From NCBI RefSeq assembly GCF_001347015.1, contig NZ_CFGI01000004.1, positions 1 through 64,000 of the forward strand: 64,000 nt of DNA, given 5' to 3'. The translations under genes and the position numbers were made by a program. The notes beneath the pieces are model-generated. The model was given only the letters and a program-made list of their open reading frames with translations, ran no database searches and was not told the DNA's origin. Positions 51,321 to 61,078 of this stretch are shown here, piece by piece (position 1 is the first letter of the stretch; every line of letters starts with the position of its first letter). This stretch comes from Streptococcus pneumoniae (GTDB lineage: Bacteria; Bacillota; Bacilli; Lactobacillales; Streptococcaceae).

Positions 51321-52655
51321 TTATTCTAATCCACGGAAATAGTCCGTATCAATCTCACGGTAGGGCTGGATATCCTGAACGTATTCCAGTACACCTTGGA
51401 ATTCTCCGTTTTCATCGTGTACTGCAGCATAGGTGATGTGGACAAACTTTCCTCGCGACTCAGACTTGAACCACATTTCATACTTGTCCTTGGTCCCCTC
51501 ACGAAGTCCCTTCATGATAGCCTTGACCTTGTCCAAATACTTAGGCGGATGACAGAGTTCGACATTGCGCCCGACTTGGGACGGCGTCCGTTTGAAAATC
51601 ATCTCATCAGCTGGCGTATTGTCATTGTAATACTGGAAAATATCTTCTTTATTGACAAAGGTAATCTCCATAGGGAGATGATTGAGGATGAGATTGGCCT
51701 GCTCGACTGAAAGATAGCCATTACCAAAAGCCTGTTGACTATGGCGGTCCAGCACAGCTTCCTTTTCCTTAGGGGTAAAGGTAATGGTAAAATGGCCTTC
51801 TGGCGTATCTATGACTTGTTGAACTTGACCTTCTGCCGTATCTAGCTGTACAGGCTCCTCTGCAATCTTTTCCTCAATAAAGATCTGTCGTTCTGGCACC
51901 CATTTCTCTGACGGACGGATGATGGCATAGCCATAGGCATCACTCTCCTCCGCAATCTGAAGCCAGTCATCCTGAGTAAAAGACTCAAGGAGAATCATGA
52001 GCAGGATGGACTCTTCCTTGAAAATCATACTTTCAAACTCTGTCGCAAAAGCTTCAAAAGCTTCCTTTACACTGCTAATTGACACTTCTGGTAGTGACTT
52101 GGCTGTCGTTAGAGCTGTTTGAAAGAGTTCCCTAATCTGATCATCCACTCCCCACATAACTTTGGGAGGTGAATCGTGTCCATAGCGCTCCATGATAGGG
52201 AAGAAGAGTTCTTCTTTACGTTGGTAATGAATATCAAATTGACCCACAAGTCCCATCTGACGCACCAAACCCTTACGCATCTCCGCAAGCATTTCTTCAT
52301 CTTCCATAGACTCATAGGTATCTAACAATCTCCGAATGCGAATCAAGGCAGCACGGAGAGCCAGATTTTCATCCTTGAAGACGCGAACTGGGTGTCCTGG
52401 GTGCTCGGTATCTGCAACTTCGACATCCTTAACAGCATTTTTAAAAAGATTGGCATGGACATCACAGAGTTCCATGACATCTTCAAAGGTAACACCTGAG
52501 TCTGAGTTCATCAGCTCGTGCTCCATGAGGGAAATTTCGATGGCTGAAACGCCTGTAAAGGTCGCATCAAAACGCTCCTGAACTGACTCAGGAGAGGCAC
52601 CATTGTGCAATTCTAACAAAATATCCCGTAGGATATGAATCCGTTCATCTGCCAT
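51321..52655 (-). CDS. DUF438/hemerythrin/PAS domain protein
   Basis: 444 residues. N-terminal DUF438 (about 1-75), a central hemerythrin-like four-helix region with His/Glu residues (DTEHPGHPVRVF, GQFDIHYQRKEELFF, EEMIFKEES-like blocks), and a C-terminal PAS domain (NHLPMEITFVNKEDIFQYYN, ending near HITYAAVHDENGEFQG). It is probably a cytosolic sensor of oxygen, NO or redox state; iron binding is inferred. Its start overlaps the DUF1858 stop by one base. Confidence 0.85.
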   Translation of the reverse strand: MADERIHILRDILLELHNGASPESVQERFDATFTGVSAIEISLMEHELMNSDSGVTFEDVMELCDVHANLFKNAVKDVEVADTEHPGHPVRVFKDENLALRAALIRIRRLLDTYESMEDEEMLAEMRKGLVRQMGLVGQFDIHYQRKEELFFPIMERYGHDSPPKVMWGVDDQIRELFQTALTTAKSLPEVSISSVKEAFEAFATEFESMIFKEESILLMILLESFTQDDWLQIAEESDAYGYAIIRPSEKWVPERQIFIEEKIAEEPVQLDTAEGQVQQVIDTPEGHFTITFTPKEKEAVLDRHSQQAFGNGYLSVEQANLILNHLPMEITFVNKEDIFQYYNDNTPADEMIFKRTPSQVGRNVELCHPPKYLDKVKAIMKGLREGTKDKYEMWFKSESRGKFVHITYAAVHDENGEFQGVLEYVQDIQPYREIDTDYFRGLE

Positions 52656-52900
52656 TAGTCTAATCCAATCACTTCGTAGCCGTTCGCTTCTAGTGTGCGG
52701 ACAATCTTGTCCATAGGAGTTCCTTCCAGCTTAGATCCCTGTTTAAGCGATACTTTGCGACCGATAGTATTACGCATCAAGGGATTAGCAAGGGGTTTAA
52801 AACCCAGCTCCACTAGGATTTCCAAGACTTCTGGATGCTTGTCCACCACTTCTGCAACAGGAATTGACACATCGATGATATTGTCCATGACGACCTCCAT
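52655..52900 (-). CDS. DUF1858 domain protein
   Basis: 81 residues. One DUF1858 helical unit (PVAEVVDKHPEVLEILVELG) followed by a short extension. Its partner DUF438 protein is encoded directly downstream. DUF1858/DUF438/hemerythrin pairs occur widely and are thought to act in redox or NO response. SD GGAGGT precedes the ATG region. Confidence 0.8.
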   Translation of the reverse strand: MEVVMDNIIDVSIPVAEVVDKHPEVLEILVELGFKPLANPLMRNTIGRKVSLKQGSKLEGTPMDKIVRTLEANGYEVIGLD

Positions 52901-52910
52901 TGTATGTTCT

Positions 52911-53064
52911 AATACTCAATGAAAATCAAAGAGCAAACTAGGAAGCTAGCCGCAGGTTGCTCAAAACAGTGTTTTGAGGTTGTGGATAGAACTGACGAAG
53001 TCAGTAACCATACCTACGGCAAGGTGAAGCTAACGTGGTTTGAAGAGATTTTCGAAGAGTATAA
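52911..53064. repeat. BOX element (A-C type), inverse orientation
   Basis: It starts AATACTCAATGAAAATCAAA and ends TTTTCGAAGAGTATA. CTACGGCAAGGTGAAGCTAA corresponds to boxA. It is about 150 bases, without boxB, and lies upstream of the DUF1858 gene. Confidence 0.85.
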
Positions 53065-53104
53065 AATGATTTTACTGCTTTTATTATACCACAAGGAAAG
53101 AGAT

Positions 53105-53136
53105 TAAAAAACTAGCAGTGGAGTTCCTGCTAGTTC
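53105..53136 (-). terminator. terminator of the EcsC-like operon
   Basis: On the minus strand AACTAGCAG...CTGCTAGTT is followed by TTTTT, 21 bases past the last small gene. Confidence 0.85.
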
Positions 53137-53156
53137 TCTGAGATTTGAATTACGGA

Positions 53157-53309
53157 CTAAAAAAGTTTAAAGAGCCAATCCAATAGCTTAAATAATAGCT
53201 TGTAAAACAGCAATTGGACTGCAAAAGAGATGATCATCCAAAAGAATTTTACAATTCCAATAATCGGTTTGATAAAAAGAATAACAAGAAGACCCAAAAA
53301 AAATTTCAT
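53157..53309 (-). CDS. small hydrophobic protein (50 aa)
   Basis: ATG at 53309 (MKFFLGLLVILFIKPIIGIV), preceded by GAGGAGAGAG. It encodes two likely membrane segments and ends LLDWLFKLF. Its start overlaps the upstream gene's stop (ATGA), so it is translated with it. The function is unknown. Confidence 0.65.
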   Translation of the reverse strand: MKFFLGLLVILFIKPIIGIVKFFWMIISFAVQLLFYKLLFKLLDWLFKLF

Positions 53310-53488
53310 TCTCTCTCCTCTGGCTTGATGAGCCACCGAGCCGTATCCATTAACTTGTCTGCAATAAAAAGTTTACCTAGACCGACAACAACATTGTCAT
53401 CTTTCTTTATCGTTTTCATTACTTTTATACCTTGCACGGTCAAAAAGTAATTCCCGTAAGTTTTAGCTAGAGTTTTTATGAGTCCCAT
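53306..53488 (-). CDS. small protein in the EcsC-like operon (60 aa)
   Basis: Start chosen at 53488 (MGLIKTLAKTYGNYFL), which has GGAGAG six bases upstream and directly follows the EcsC-like stop. The longer frame would lie inside that gene. It is basic, with a central GLGKLFIADKLMD. No family was recognised. Confidence 0.6.
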   Translation of the reverse strand: MGLIKTLAKTYGNYFLTVQGIKVMKTIKKDDNVVVGLGKLFIADKLMDTARWLIKPEERE

Positions 53489-53489
53489 A

Positions 53490-54269
53490 TTACTCTCCTT
53501 CGATGATTTCAGCCTCTTTTCGGATTGTTTCAACATCTTCTTGATATTGAACTTCACTATAGTTGACTAGCTTGGATAATTCTTTCTGCAAGCTTTCCCC
53601 CATTGGTTTCATAGTTGCAAAGGTTAAACCACCTGAAATGATACCTCCCAAGATAGGAATAAATTTCCCCATTCCTTTGGCCAGCCCTCCCTTGGTCAGA
53701 TTCACACCAAATATTTTTAAGACTTTTTTCAAAATAGGGTACCAAAGCGTCTTTGTTAAAGCTTTATTAGGTACTGTTTTCATTACCTGTTTGGCAATTG
53801 TTATACCGCCTGCACGTAGCAAAGCAGCGGTTCCATTTACCCCCAACATGACGCCTAGATAAAGCAAGAGGGTATTTTGAGCATCTTCACTCAACTCCTC
53901 GCGTGAAGCCCAAAGATCCTCATAACCATAAATATAACCTAGTTCTTGAGCTAATTTTAAAGAAAAAGCATAAAATTGAGCTACATCCGCTGGTATGGTA
54001 ATTGCCATGGCAAGTCCACCTGGTAATCCAGCAACAACAGACGTTCCACTCGCTAATAAAACATTATCCCTAATACAAGCATTAGCCACTCGATCTAAGA
54101 TTTCTTGAGATAAGAGAGACGTTGGGCCTTGTTCTAATAAGGTAGGAATGTCCTGTGGATCCAATTCTTTGGAAAACTTATCCACTAAAAATTTCGAACG
54201 ATCAACCTTAACAACAGGTAGTTTCACCACTTGTTGCAATACTTGCATAGCCAACTCTTGTTCAGCCAT
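53490..54269 (-). CDS. EcsC-family protein
   Basis: 259 residues from ATG at 54269 (MAEQELAMQVLQQ), with AAGGAG upstream. EcsC-like features: an amphipathic N-terminus; the Gly-rich segment GLPGGLAMAITIPADVAQFY followed by KLAQELGYIYGYED (about 105-140); and a second Gly-rich hydrophobic stretch near 215-240 (GKFIPILGGIISGG). The family is poorly understood and membrane associated. It leads a three-gene operon with two small proteins. Confidence 0.7.
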   Translation of the reverse strand: MAEQELAMQVLQQVVKLPVVKVDRSKFLVDKFSKELDPQDIPTLLEQGPTSLLSQEILDRVANACIRDNVLLASGTSVVAGLPGGLAMAITIPADVAQFYAFSLKLAQELGYIYGYEDLWASREELSEDAQNTLLLYLGVMLGVNGTAALLRAGGITIAKQVMKTVPNKALTKTLWYPILKKVLKIFGVNLTKGGLAKGMGKFIPILGGIISGGLTFATMKPMGESLQKELSKLVNYSEVQYQEDVETIRKEAEIIEGE

Positions 54270-54370
54270 ATACAAACTCCTTATTTCTTTTTTACACCTT
54301 ATCATATCATATTTCCTAAAAAAAAGCATTTTCTGATTAGCTAACATTCAAAAATACAGAATTTCTTTTT

Positions 54371-54477
54371 TATAGTAAAATGAAACAAGAACAGGACAAA
54401 TCGATCAGGACAGTCAAATCGATTTCTAACAATTTTTTAGAAGTAAAGGCGTACTATTCTAGTTTCAATATATTTTA
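54371..54477. mobile_element. RUP element, 107 bp
   Basis: Starts TATAGTAAAATGAAACAAGA and ends AGTTTCAATATATTT. The internal TTTCTAACAATTTTTTAGAA and GTACTATTCTAG blocks are shared with the other copies. One terminal repeat is eroded. Confidence 0.75.
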
Positions 54478-54521
54478 AAAGAATATTTTTCCATTTCAAA
54501 TTCAACCTATTTTCCTCCACC

Positions 54522-54545
54522 AAAAAAGAGGGGCAACCCCTCTTC
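54522..54545 (-). terminator. terminator of the rimP-rbfA operon
   Basis: AAGAGGGG and CCCCTCTT around a three-base loop, then TTTTT (minus strand). It overlaps the region just past the rbfA stop. Confidence 0.9.
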
Positions 54546-54546
54546 T

Positions 54547-54897
54547 TTAGTTCTTATCCAGATTGCGTAGCATCTCGTCAATCTTGTTTCCATACTCGAT
54601 GGACTCGTCTTTGACGAAGGTCAAATCTGGGATTTTGTACAATTTCAAATTGCGACCAAGTTCACGTTTGATGGTACCAGTTGCTTTTTCAAGCCCGATT
54701 TGGGCTTTTTGGTTATCCGAAGCAAGGTTACTCAAAATGGTGTAATAAACCTTGGCAACAGACAAGTCACCCAGCATCTGAACATCTGTGATGGTCACAC
54801 CTTGGACACGTGGATCACGGACTTTCTTTTGCAAAATCTCATTGACTTCACGCTTGATTTCCATGCCCACACGATCCGTACGGAAATGATTTGCCAT
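54547..54897 (-). CDS. rbfA: ribosome-binding factor A
   Basis: 116 residues from ATG at 54897 ([18 protein letters not shown]), with AAAGGA upstream. Single KH-like domain with [13 protein letters not shown] and [13 protein letters not shown]. It matures 16S rRNA in the 30S subunit. It is the last gene of the rimP operon, 250 bases after infB. Confidence 0.95.
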   Translation of the reverse strand: MANHFRTDRVGMEIKREVNEILQKKVRDPRVQGVTITDVQMLGDLSVAKVYYTILSNLASDNQKAQIGLEKATGTIKRELGRNLKLYKIPDLTFVKDESIEYGNKIDEMLRNLDKN

Positions 54898-54973
54898 GAT
54901 ATTCCTTTCTCTACTTTGAACCAAAAGCTAGGCCAGCAGACCTAGCTATTTTAAACTTCTTGATTTTCAGTTT

Positions 54974-55087
54974 AAATTGAAACGAAGTTCAATTTGAAGT
55001 CATCTGCTTCTTTCGCCGTGGTGAAAGTGATGGAACTGATTTATCAGTCCCATCACAGGGGATTTTTGAGACCCTAGGCTCAAAAAT
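54974..55087. other. structured spacer between infB and rbfA: three successive hairpins
   Basis: AAATTGAA/TTCAATTT (54974-54995), GTGATGGAACTGA/TCAGTCCCATCAC (55027-55056) and TTTTGAG/CTCAAAA (about 55065-55087). None is followed by a typical T-run on the minus strand. The 250-base gap has no reading frame. Confidence 0.55.
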
Positions 55088-55147
55088 AAGCAATGAAACC
55101 ATCGGTTTGCTTGCGTCCCTCACCACCTAAGAAAGGAGCAAAAAATC

Positions 55148-58033
55148 TTATCTCTTGATTTCTTCCATGACATACGCCTCAATCACATCATCCATCTTAA
55201 TATCATTGTAGCCATCGATCATCAATCCACCTTCACGACCGTTTGTCACTTCTTTCACGTCGTCTTTATAGTGTTTCAAGCTTGCGAGTTCACCATCATA
55301 GATAACGACACCATCACGGATAACACGGACTTTAGAGTCACGGGCAACCTTACCGTTGATAACCATAAATCCACCGATAGTTCCGACTTTAGACACCTTG
55401 AAGGTTTCACGGATAACCGCTTCACCAATAACTTTTTCTTCAAATTCTGGATCAAGCATCCCTTTCATAGCTTCTTCCATCTCTTCGATAACCTTGTAGA
55501 TAATGCTGTGAAGACGGATTTCCACATCGTCAGCTTCTGCTTGTTGACGAGCTTGTGGTGTAGGGCGTACGTTGAAACCAACGATAAAGGCATTTGAAGC
55601 TTCGGCAAGGGTCACATCTGATTCGTTGATAGCACCGACCGCTGAGTGGACGATAGTCACTTTGACACCTTCCACGTCAATCTTTTGAAGTGAGGCAGAA
55701 AGGGCTTCAACAGAACCTTGTACATCGGCCTTGATGATAACATTAACAGATTTGAGTTCCCCAGCTTTAAGGGTATCAAAGAGGTTTTCAAGGCTAACAC
55801 GTTGGGTAGCTTGACGTTGTTTCATGAGGGCACGTTTGGCACGCTCTTCACCTGCTGCACGCGCAGATTTTTCATCCTCGTAAACGGCAAAGTGGTCACC
55901 TGCCATTGGCGCTTCGTTCAAACCTGTGATTGAAACTGGTGTTGATGGTCCAGCAACTTTAACACGACGACCAAGGTCGTTGGTCATAGCACGGACACGA
56001 CCGAAGGTATTTCCGACAACGATTGGGTCTTGGACATTCAAGGTACCTTGTTGAACAAGAAGGGTTGCGACCGCACCTTTTCCTTTATCCAGGCGAGCTT
56101 CGATAACTGTACCGATCGCACGAACTGTTGGGTCTGCCTTGAGTTCTTGGATTTCAGCCACAAGAAGGACTGTTTCCAATAATTCTTCGATATTTTGGTT
56201 GAATTTAGCCGAGATTTCAACAAATTCAGAATCTCCACCCCAAGCGGTTGACATCACACCATGCTCTGCCAATTCACCGATAACGCGTTCTGGGTTAGCA
56301 CCTGGTTTATCAATCTTGTTAATAGCTACGATGATTGGAACGTTAGCTGCTTTTGAGTGGTTGATGGCTTCAATAGTCTGAGGCATAACCCCGTCATCTG
56401 CCGCTACGACCAAGATCGTAATATCGGTAACAGAAGCACCACGCGCACGCATTGATGTAAAGGCCGCGTGTCCTGGTGTATCAAGGAAGGTAATCTTCTT
56501 GCCATTTTCAACAATTTGATAGGCACCGATATGCTGAGTGATACCACCTGCTTCACCTGTCGCAACACGAGAGTTACGAAGGGTATCTAGGAGGGTTGTT
56601 TTACCATGGTCAACGTGTCCCATGATAGTTACAACTGGTGGACGCTCAACCAATTCATCTTCATTAAGATAACCATCTTCGACAAAGAAACGTTCGATGT
56701 CGGCATTATCCACTTCAACCTTTTGTTTGGCTTCGATACCGTAATCCACCATGAGGAGTTCAATTGTTTCCCCATCCAAAGATTGGTTTTGTGTGGCCAT
56801 GACACCCATCATAAAGAGTTTCTTAACGATTTCAGCTGGTTCACGTTTGATACGTTTTGCGATTTCCGCAACCGTCATACCATCTGTATACTCAAATTCT
56901 GTTGGCAATTCATGGAATTTACGCTCCGTAACAGGTTTTGGAGTCTGATTACGGTTGTTCTTGTTATTGCCTTTTTTGTTCTTCTTGTTGTTATTCCAGT
57001 TACTATTCTTTTGATTTCTCACTTGATTTTGACTACTTCGATTCTTTTGTTGTTTTCTAGGACCATCTTCTTCGTGATCATAATCGTCACGATTTTTGTC
57101 TGGTCGAGCTTGTTTTTTACGACGTGTATCCACTGCAGGTTCTTTTTTCTCAGGGACGACTTCAACCACTGCTTGAACTTGCTGTGCTTGCTGCGCTTGC
57201 TCAGCTAACTTAGCCGCTTCTTCAAAGATTTCCTCTGGTTCCTTGCGTTTGTTAGCTTGAGCCAAGGCTTCTTTAGCAGCCTGATACTGCTTGAAGCGTT
57301 CCTCACTTGAACGTGCGTACTCTGCATTTTGCTCTGCTTTTAGGGCTGCTGCACGGGCTTTAAAGTCAATACGTGGAGCCGCTTGATTTGGACGTTTGTC
57401 CTCTTGTTGACGGCGCTCATTTCTACGATTTTGCTGACCTTGCTGCTTCTTAGCTTGGTCATTAAAGCGACGATTGTCGCGGTTGCCTTGACCTTGTTTT
57501 CCACCATTGCGACCGTCGTTTTTCTGACGGTTTCCGTTTTGTTGTTGGTCACGGTTATTGCCCTTATTTTGCTTGCGTCGTTCTGCCTGCTCTTTAGCAC
57601 GTGCTTCACGCTCAGCCTTGAAATTACGGCTTTGTGGTTTAGCTGCTACTTTTTCTGCCTTCGGAGCGACTGCCTCAGCTGGTTTTGCCTCTTCCTTGGC
57701 TACAGCTGGTTTTACTGGTTCAGACTTTTCGGCTTTCTTTTCTGCACTTGCTTTTGGTGCTGCAGGGTTTACCTCTTCCTTAGCTGCAGCTGGTTTAGCT
57801 GGCTCAGCTTTTTCGGCTTTCTTTTCTGCACTTGCTTTTGGTGCTGCAGGTTTTGCTTCTACTTTCGGAGCAGCTGCAGGCTTAAAGCTGGCAGCGATTT
57901 TTGCAGCGACAGCTTCTTCCACACTTGATGAGTGGCTTTTCACATCCAAGCCCAACTCTTTTGCACGCGCTACAACTTCTTTGCTTTCTTTTCCAAGTTC
58001 TTTTGCGATTTCGTACAATCTTTTCTTAGACAA
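55148..58033 (-). CDS. infB: translation initiation factor IF-2
   Basis: 961 residues. An IF2_N domain ([20 protein letters not shown]), a long Lys/Ala/Pro and Asn/Gln/Arg low-complexity linker (about 55-375), a second IF2_N unit, then the GTPase: [19 protein letters not shown] (G1), [13 protein letters not shown] (G3), VAINKIDKP (G4), and domains II-IV. It places initiator tRNA on the 30S subunit. The linker holds a tandem 84-bp repeat. Confidence 0.97.
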   Translation of the reverse strand: MSKKRLYEIAKELGKESKEVVARAKELGLDVKSHSSSVEEAVAAKIAASFKPAAAPKVEAKPAAPKASAEKKAEKAEPAKPAAAKEEVNPAAPKASAEKKAEKSEPVKPAVAKEEAKPAEAVAPKAEKVAAKPQSRNFKAEREARAKEQAERRKQNKGNNRDQQQNGNRQKNDGRNGGKQGQGNRDNRRFNDQAKKQQGQQNRRNERRQQEDKRPNQAAPRIDFKARAAALKAEQNAEYARSSEERFKQYQAAKEALAQANKRKEPEEIFEEAAKLAEQAQQAQQVQAVVEVVPEKKEPAVDTRRKKQARPDKNRDDYDHEEDGPRKQQKNRSSQNQVRNQKNSNWNNNKKNKKGNNKNNRNQTPKPVTERKFHELPTEFEYTDGMTVAEIAKRIKREPAEIVKKLFMMGVMATQNQSLDGETIELLMVDYGIEAKQKVEVDNADIERFFVEDGYLNEDELVERPPVVTIMGHVDHGKTTLLDTLRNSRVATGEAGGITQHIGAYQIVENGKKITFLDTPGHAAFTSMRARGASVTDITILVVAADDGVMPQTIEAINHSKAANVPIIVAINKIDKPGANPERVIGELAEHGVMSTAWGGDSEFVEISAKFNQNIEELLETVLLVAEIQELKADPTVRAIGTVIEARLDKGKGAVATLLVQQGTLNVQDPIVVGNTFGRVRAMTNDLGRRVKVAGPSTPVSITGLNEAPMAGDHFAVYEDEKSARAAGEERAKRALMKQRQATQRVSLENLFDTLKAGELKSVNVIIKADVQGSVEALSASLQKIDVEGVKVTIVHSAVGAINESDVTLAEASNAFIVGFNVRPTPQARQQAEADDVEIRLHSIIYKVIEEMEEAMKGMLDPEFEEKVIGEAVIRETFKVSKVGTIGGFMVINGKVARDSKVRVIRDGVVIYDGELASLKHYKDDVKEVTNGREGGLMIDGYNDIKMDDVIEAYVMEEIKR
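57688..57855. repeat. 84-bp tandem repeat in the infB linker
   Basis: Two copies (57688-57771 and 57772-57855) encode the 28-residue unit that includes [14 protein letters not shown]. They differ at only a few positions. The whole number of codons keeps the frame. Confidence 0.75.
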
Positions 58034-58049
58034 ATCATGTCCTCCTCTT

Positions 58050-58349
58050 CTATTCCATAAGAGACCTCATTTTCTTTGTAAATCCAGCATCTGTTACAGC
58101 CAAAACCTTTCTCGATTTCCCGACTGCTATGCTTAATTCCAGTGTTGAAAACACGGTTACAATTTCTACTTGATAATAATGACTTTTATCTTGAATCTTC
58201 TTGGTCAGATTGGGTCCAGCATCATGAGCTAGAAAGACCAACTTGGCCTTGCCGTCTTGAATGGCCTTGACCACCAATTCTTCACCCGATATGATGCGCC
58301 CTGCTCGCTGAGCAAGCCCCAAGAGATTACTTATCTTTTGCTTATTCAA
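58050..58349 (-). CDS. ylxQ: L7Ae-family RNA-binding protein YlxQ
   Basis: 99 residues, L7Ae/L30e fold: [20 protein letters not shown] and [16 protein letters not shown]. It binds K-turn RNA in relatives. It overlaps ylxR by eight bases and precedes infB by 16. Confidence 0.9.
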   Translation of the reverse strand: MNKQKISNLLGLAQRAGRIISGEELVVKAIQDGKAKLVFLAHDAGPNLTKKIQDKSHYYQVEIVTVFSTLELSIAVGKSRKVLAVTDAGFTKKMRSLME

Positions 58350-58635
58350 GTCCCAACTCTCTTCTTTTCACTTTGTGATCCACATAAGCGATCAACTCGT
58401 CATAAAAGCTTTCATCCACTTCCATGTTAAAGCTACGGTTAAAGACCTTCTTCTTTTTCGCCTCTAGGGCTTCTGCATTGTCTAGTTTGATATAAGCGCC
58501 GCGGCCATTAGCCTTGCCTGTCGGATCGATAAAGACTTGTCCTTCCTTGTTCTTGACAATGCGAAGCAAATCCCGCTTATCAATCACTTCATTGGACACA
58601 ACAGACTTGCGCAAAGGGATTTTTCTCGTTTTCAT
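58342..58635 (-). CDS. ylxR: YlxR family RNA-binding / RNase P modulating protein
   Basis: 97 residues. The signature PTGKANGRGAYIKLD (about 37-51) identifies the family (DUF448). Recent work on homologues links it to RNase P. It lies between nusA and ylxQ. Confidence 0.9.
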   Translation of the reverse strand: MKTRKIPLRKSVVSNEVIDKRDLLRIVKNKEGQVFIDPTGKANGRGAYIKLDNAEALEAKKKKVFNRSFNMEVDESFYDELIAYVDHKVKRRELGLE

Positions 58636-58656
58636 CTTTCCCTCCTCTAGCAGCTT

Positions 58657-59793
58657 TTATTCTTCTACAGGATCGTTTTCTGCTTCCAAATCTACTGAAG
58701 CAGCTTCTTCCATGGCTTCAAATTCACTAGCAGACTTGATATCGATACGGTAACCAGTCAAGTGAGCTGCCAAGCGAACGTTTTGTCCACGACGACCAAT
58801 TGCAAGGGAAAGCTTGTTATCTGGAACAACCACCAAGGCACGTTTGCTGTCGTTTTCATCAAATATAACTTGGTCAACCTCAGCAGGAGCGATGGCATTG
58901 TAGATAAATTCAGCTGGATCTGCTACCCACTCGATAACATCGATATTTTCTTCGATTGGTACCATGCGGTCATTTTTAGCATCGTAACGAGCTGGGTGGA
59001 ATTTGCTGGTAATCTTCTTGATATTCGCTCCACCACGTCCAACGATTGTACCAATAGCGTCCACGTTTGGATTGTGGCTACGAACTGCAACCTTAGTACG
59101 GTCACCAGCTTCGCGAGCCACGCTCATGATTTCAACAGTTCCGTCATAAACTTCTGGAATTTCTTGCTCCATCAAGCGTTTGATCATTTCTGGATGGCTA
59201 CGGCTAACAAAGACGTTGACACCGCGAGGGTTGTCTTCAACCTTGTAAACATAAACTTCGATACGATCATGAGAAGCAAAAACTTCTCCAGGAATTTGGT
59301 CTTGTTTTGACAATTGGGCTTCGATGCTACCAAGGTTGACATAGATAAAGCGGTTGTCAAAGCGTTCTACTGTACCAGACATGATTTCTTGCTCATGTTC
59401 TTTGTAAGTATTGTAAGTGATGGCACGTGTTTGCTTGCGCATTTTTTCCATGATGGTTTGTTTGGCAGATTGAGCTGCTACACGACCAAACTCAGCAGGC
59501 GCTTCTTCAAACTTGATTTTGTCACCAAGCTCATAGGCTGAATTGATGGCAAGAGCATCTTTCAAGCTGATTTCCAAACGGCTATCAAATACCTCATCAA
59601 CCACTTCACGGACAGTATAAACTGTAAAGTCCCCTGTTTTTTCGTTGAAGTCAATGGCTACGCTGTCTGATTGACCATAGCGTCTGCGATAAGCGGAACG
59701 AAGCGACTCTACTACTGCGTCGATGATGTCTTCTTTTTTGATTCCCTTGTCTTCTTCCAAAATGCGGAAGGCCTCTAGCATTTCTTTACTCAT
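58657..59793 (-). CDS. nusA: transcription termination/antitermination factor NusA
   Basis: 378 residues, the usual Firmicutes length. An N-terminal RNAP-binding domain (to about 125), an S1 domain (about 130-200), then KH1 (VDAIGTIVGRGGANIKKITS) and KH2 (LSLAIGRRGQNVRLAAHLTG). It has an acidic C-terminal end and no C-terminal repeats. Confidence 0.96.
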   Translation of the reverse strand: MSKEMLEAFRILEEDKGIKKEDIIDAVVESLRSAYRRRYGQSDSVAIDFNEKTGDFTVYTVREVVDEVFDSRLEISLKDALAINSAYELGDKIKFEEAPAEFGRVAAQSAKQTIMEKMRKQTRAITYNTYKEHEQEIMSGTVERFDNRFIYVNLGSIEAQLSKQDQIPGEVFASHDRIEVYVYKVEDNPRGVNVFVSRSHPEMIKRLMEQEIPEVYDGTVEIMSVAREAGDRTKVAVRSHNPNVDAIGTIVGRGGANIKKITSKFHPARYDAKNDRMVPIEENIDVIEWVADPAEFIYNAIAPAEVDQVIFDENDSKRALVVVPDNKLSLAIGRRGQNVRLAAHLTGYRIDIKSASEFEAMEEAASVDLEAENDPVEE

Positions 59794-59836
59794 GTTTTCT
59801 TCACTTTTGAATTCTCAAAAGCTATCCTTTCTTTTT

Positions 59837-60316
59837 CTATAATTTAACTGCTAAACGTGCTTTTGATACTAAACTGTATGGAATTTGGACGGTTTTCTTA
59901 CGCGTCTTGTCCATATATTCCATAGTCAACTCGTCCTCTTCGAAGGCCAACAAGGTTCCTTCAAAGACCTTTTGCTTATCGATGGCTTGGTAGAGCCCGA
60001 CATGGATGTATTTCCCAACCGCTCCAGCGACGGCATCCTTGGTTTTCAAAGGACGTTCCAAGCCTGGACTGGTGATTTCTAGGAAATATTGTTCTGGGAA
60101 GGGATCTGGCTTGATGGTGTCTAGGACAGGACTGATCATTTCTGTCAAGTCTGCCGTGTCGTTCAAGGTAATTCCTTCAGGTTTATCTACAAAAATACTG
60201 AGAATCATGTCACTGCCAATCTTTCCATACTCGATATCCACGAGTTCGAAAGGCGCTTGGATGACAGGTTCTACAACTTCTCTGACTAATTCTACGATTG
60301 TTGCGATTGCGTCCAC
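59837..60316 (-). CDS. rimP: ribosome maturation factor RimP
   Basis: About 159 residues from a GTG at 60316 ([14 protein letters not shown]), the conserved start. [10 protein letters not shown] and [14 protein letters not shown] are family motifs. The AGGAGG immediately abuts this GTG, which is unusually close; an in-frame ATG at 60364 is possible but lies in the mRNA leader hairpin. It is needed for 30S assembly and is the first gene of the operon. Confidence 0.9.
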   Translation of the reverse strand: MDAIATIVELVREVVEPVIQAPFELVDIEYGKIGSDMILSIFVDKPEGITLNDTADLTEMISPVLDTIKPDPFPEQYFLEITSPGLERPLKTKDAVAGAVGKYIHVGLYQAIDKQKVFEGTLLAFEEDELTMEYMDKTRKKTVQIPYSLVSKARLAVKL

Positions 60317-60330
60317 CTCCTCATAAGCAA

Positions 60331-60354
60331 GAGGCGAAGATATTTCCCCGCCTC
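60331..60354 (-). promoter_or_regulatory. leader hairpin of the rimP operon
   Basis: GAGGCG and CGCCTC pair around a 12-base loop, between the start of transcription and the rimP SD. Confidence 0.5.
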
Positions 60355-60376
60355 TCTTTCTCATATTCTTACTCTT

Positions 60377-60405
60377 AGTATAGCACGTTTGCCAACTTAT
60401 GTAAA
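60377..60405 (-). promoter_or_regulatory. rimP operon promoter
   Basis: TTTACA (60400-60405), a 17-base spacer and TATACT (60377-60382). It gives a leader of about 55 bases before the GTG. Confidence 0.7.
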
Positions 60406-60442
60406 GCAAAAGCACTTATACAGCCTGATTTTAGGCTATTTC

Positions 60443-61078
60443 TTAAAATTCTGCCTCAACTCGGTAGATAACTTGACCCTTGTTGGAGAATTTTTGCTCG
60501 TATTCTGTCATGACATTGCCTTCAAAATCACTGGCATGTAAATCAAGCCAGACACCATTGAGCTTCATGCCATACTGAGAAAAGCTCACTAGGCTGTACT
60601 CAAACAAGCCACGGTTATCCGTTTTGAAATGAATTTCTCCATTTTCAGGCAAGATACGCTTGAAGGTATCCAAGAAGGTCTTGTAGGTCAAACGACGTTT
60701 TTCATGGCGTTTTTTAGGCCAAGGATCTGAAAAGTTCAGATACAAGCGATCAATTTCGCCATCTTCAAAGTAGTCAGTCAAGTCAGAACCATCCACCCAC
60801 AGAAGCTTGATGTTAGGCACTCCAACTTCAAGAACCTTGTCCAAAGCGTAGCTCAAAACAGACTTTTGAATATCAATCCCGATATAGTTGATGTCAGGGT
60901 TTTGCTTGGCCATACCTGAAACAAAGGCACCCTTTCCACTTCCAACTTCCACATGAATGGGGTTGTCATTGCCAAACAAGTCCCGCCATTTTCCCTTGGC
61001 TTCCAAGGGATTGAGGACCACATACTGGGGATTTGCCTCTAGTAATTCTGTCGCCCCTTTACGATTTCTAACTCTCAT
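60443..61078 (-). CDS. trmB: tRNA (guanine-N7-)-methyltransferase
   Basis: 211 residues from ATG at 61078 ([16 protein letters not shown]). SAM site [14 protein letters not shown], catalytic and tRNA-binding block [17 protein letters not shown], and [14 protein letters not shown]. Makes m7G46 in tRNA. Its start overlaps the ccrZ stop (ATGA). A weak hairpin without a T-run (60422-60437) follows it. Confidence 0.95.
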   Translation of the reverse strand: MRVRNRKGATELLEANPQYVVLNPLEAKGKWRDLFGNDNPIHVEVGSGKGAFVSGMAKQNPDINYIGIDIQKSVLSYALDKVLEVGVPNIKLLWVDGSDLTDYFEDGEIDRLYLNFSDPWPKKRHEKRRLTYKTFLDTFKRILPENGEIHFKTDNRGLFEYSLVSFSQYGMKLNGVWLDLHASDFEGNVMTEYEQKFSNKGQVIYRVEAEF

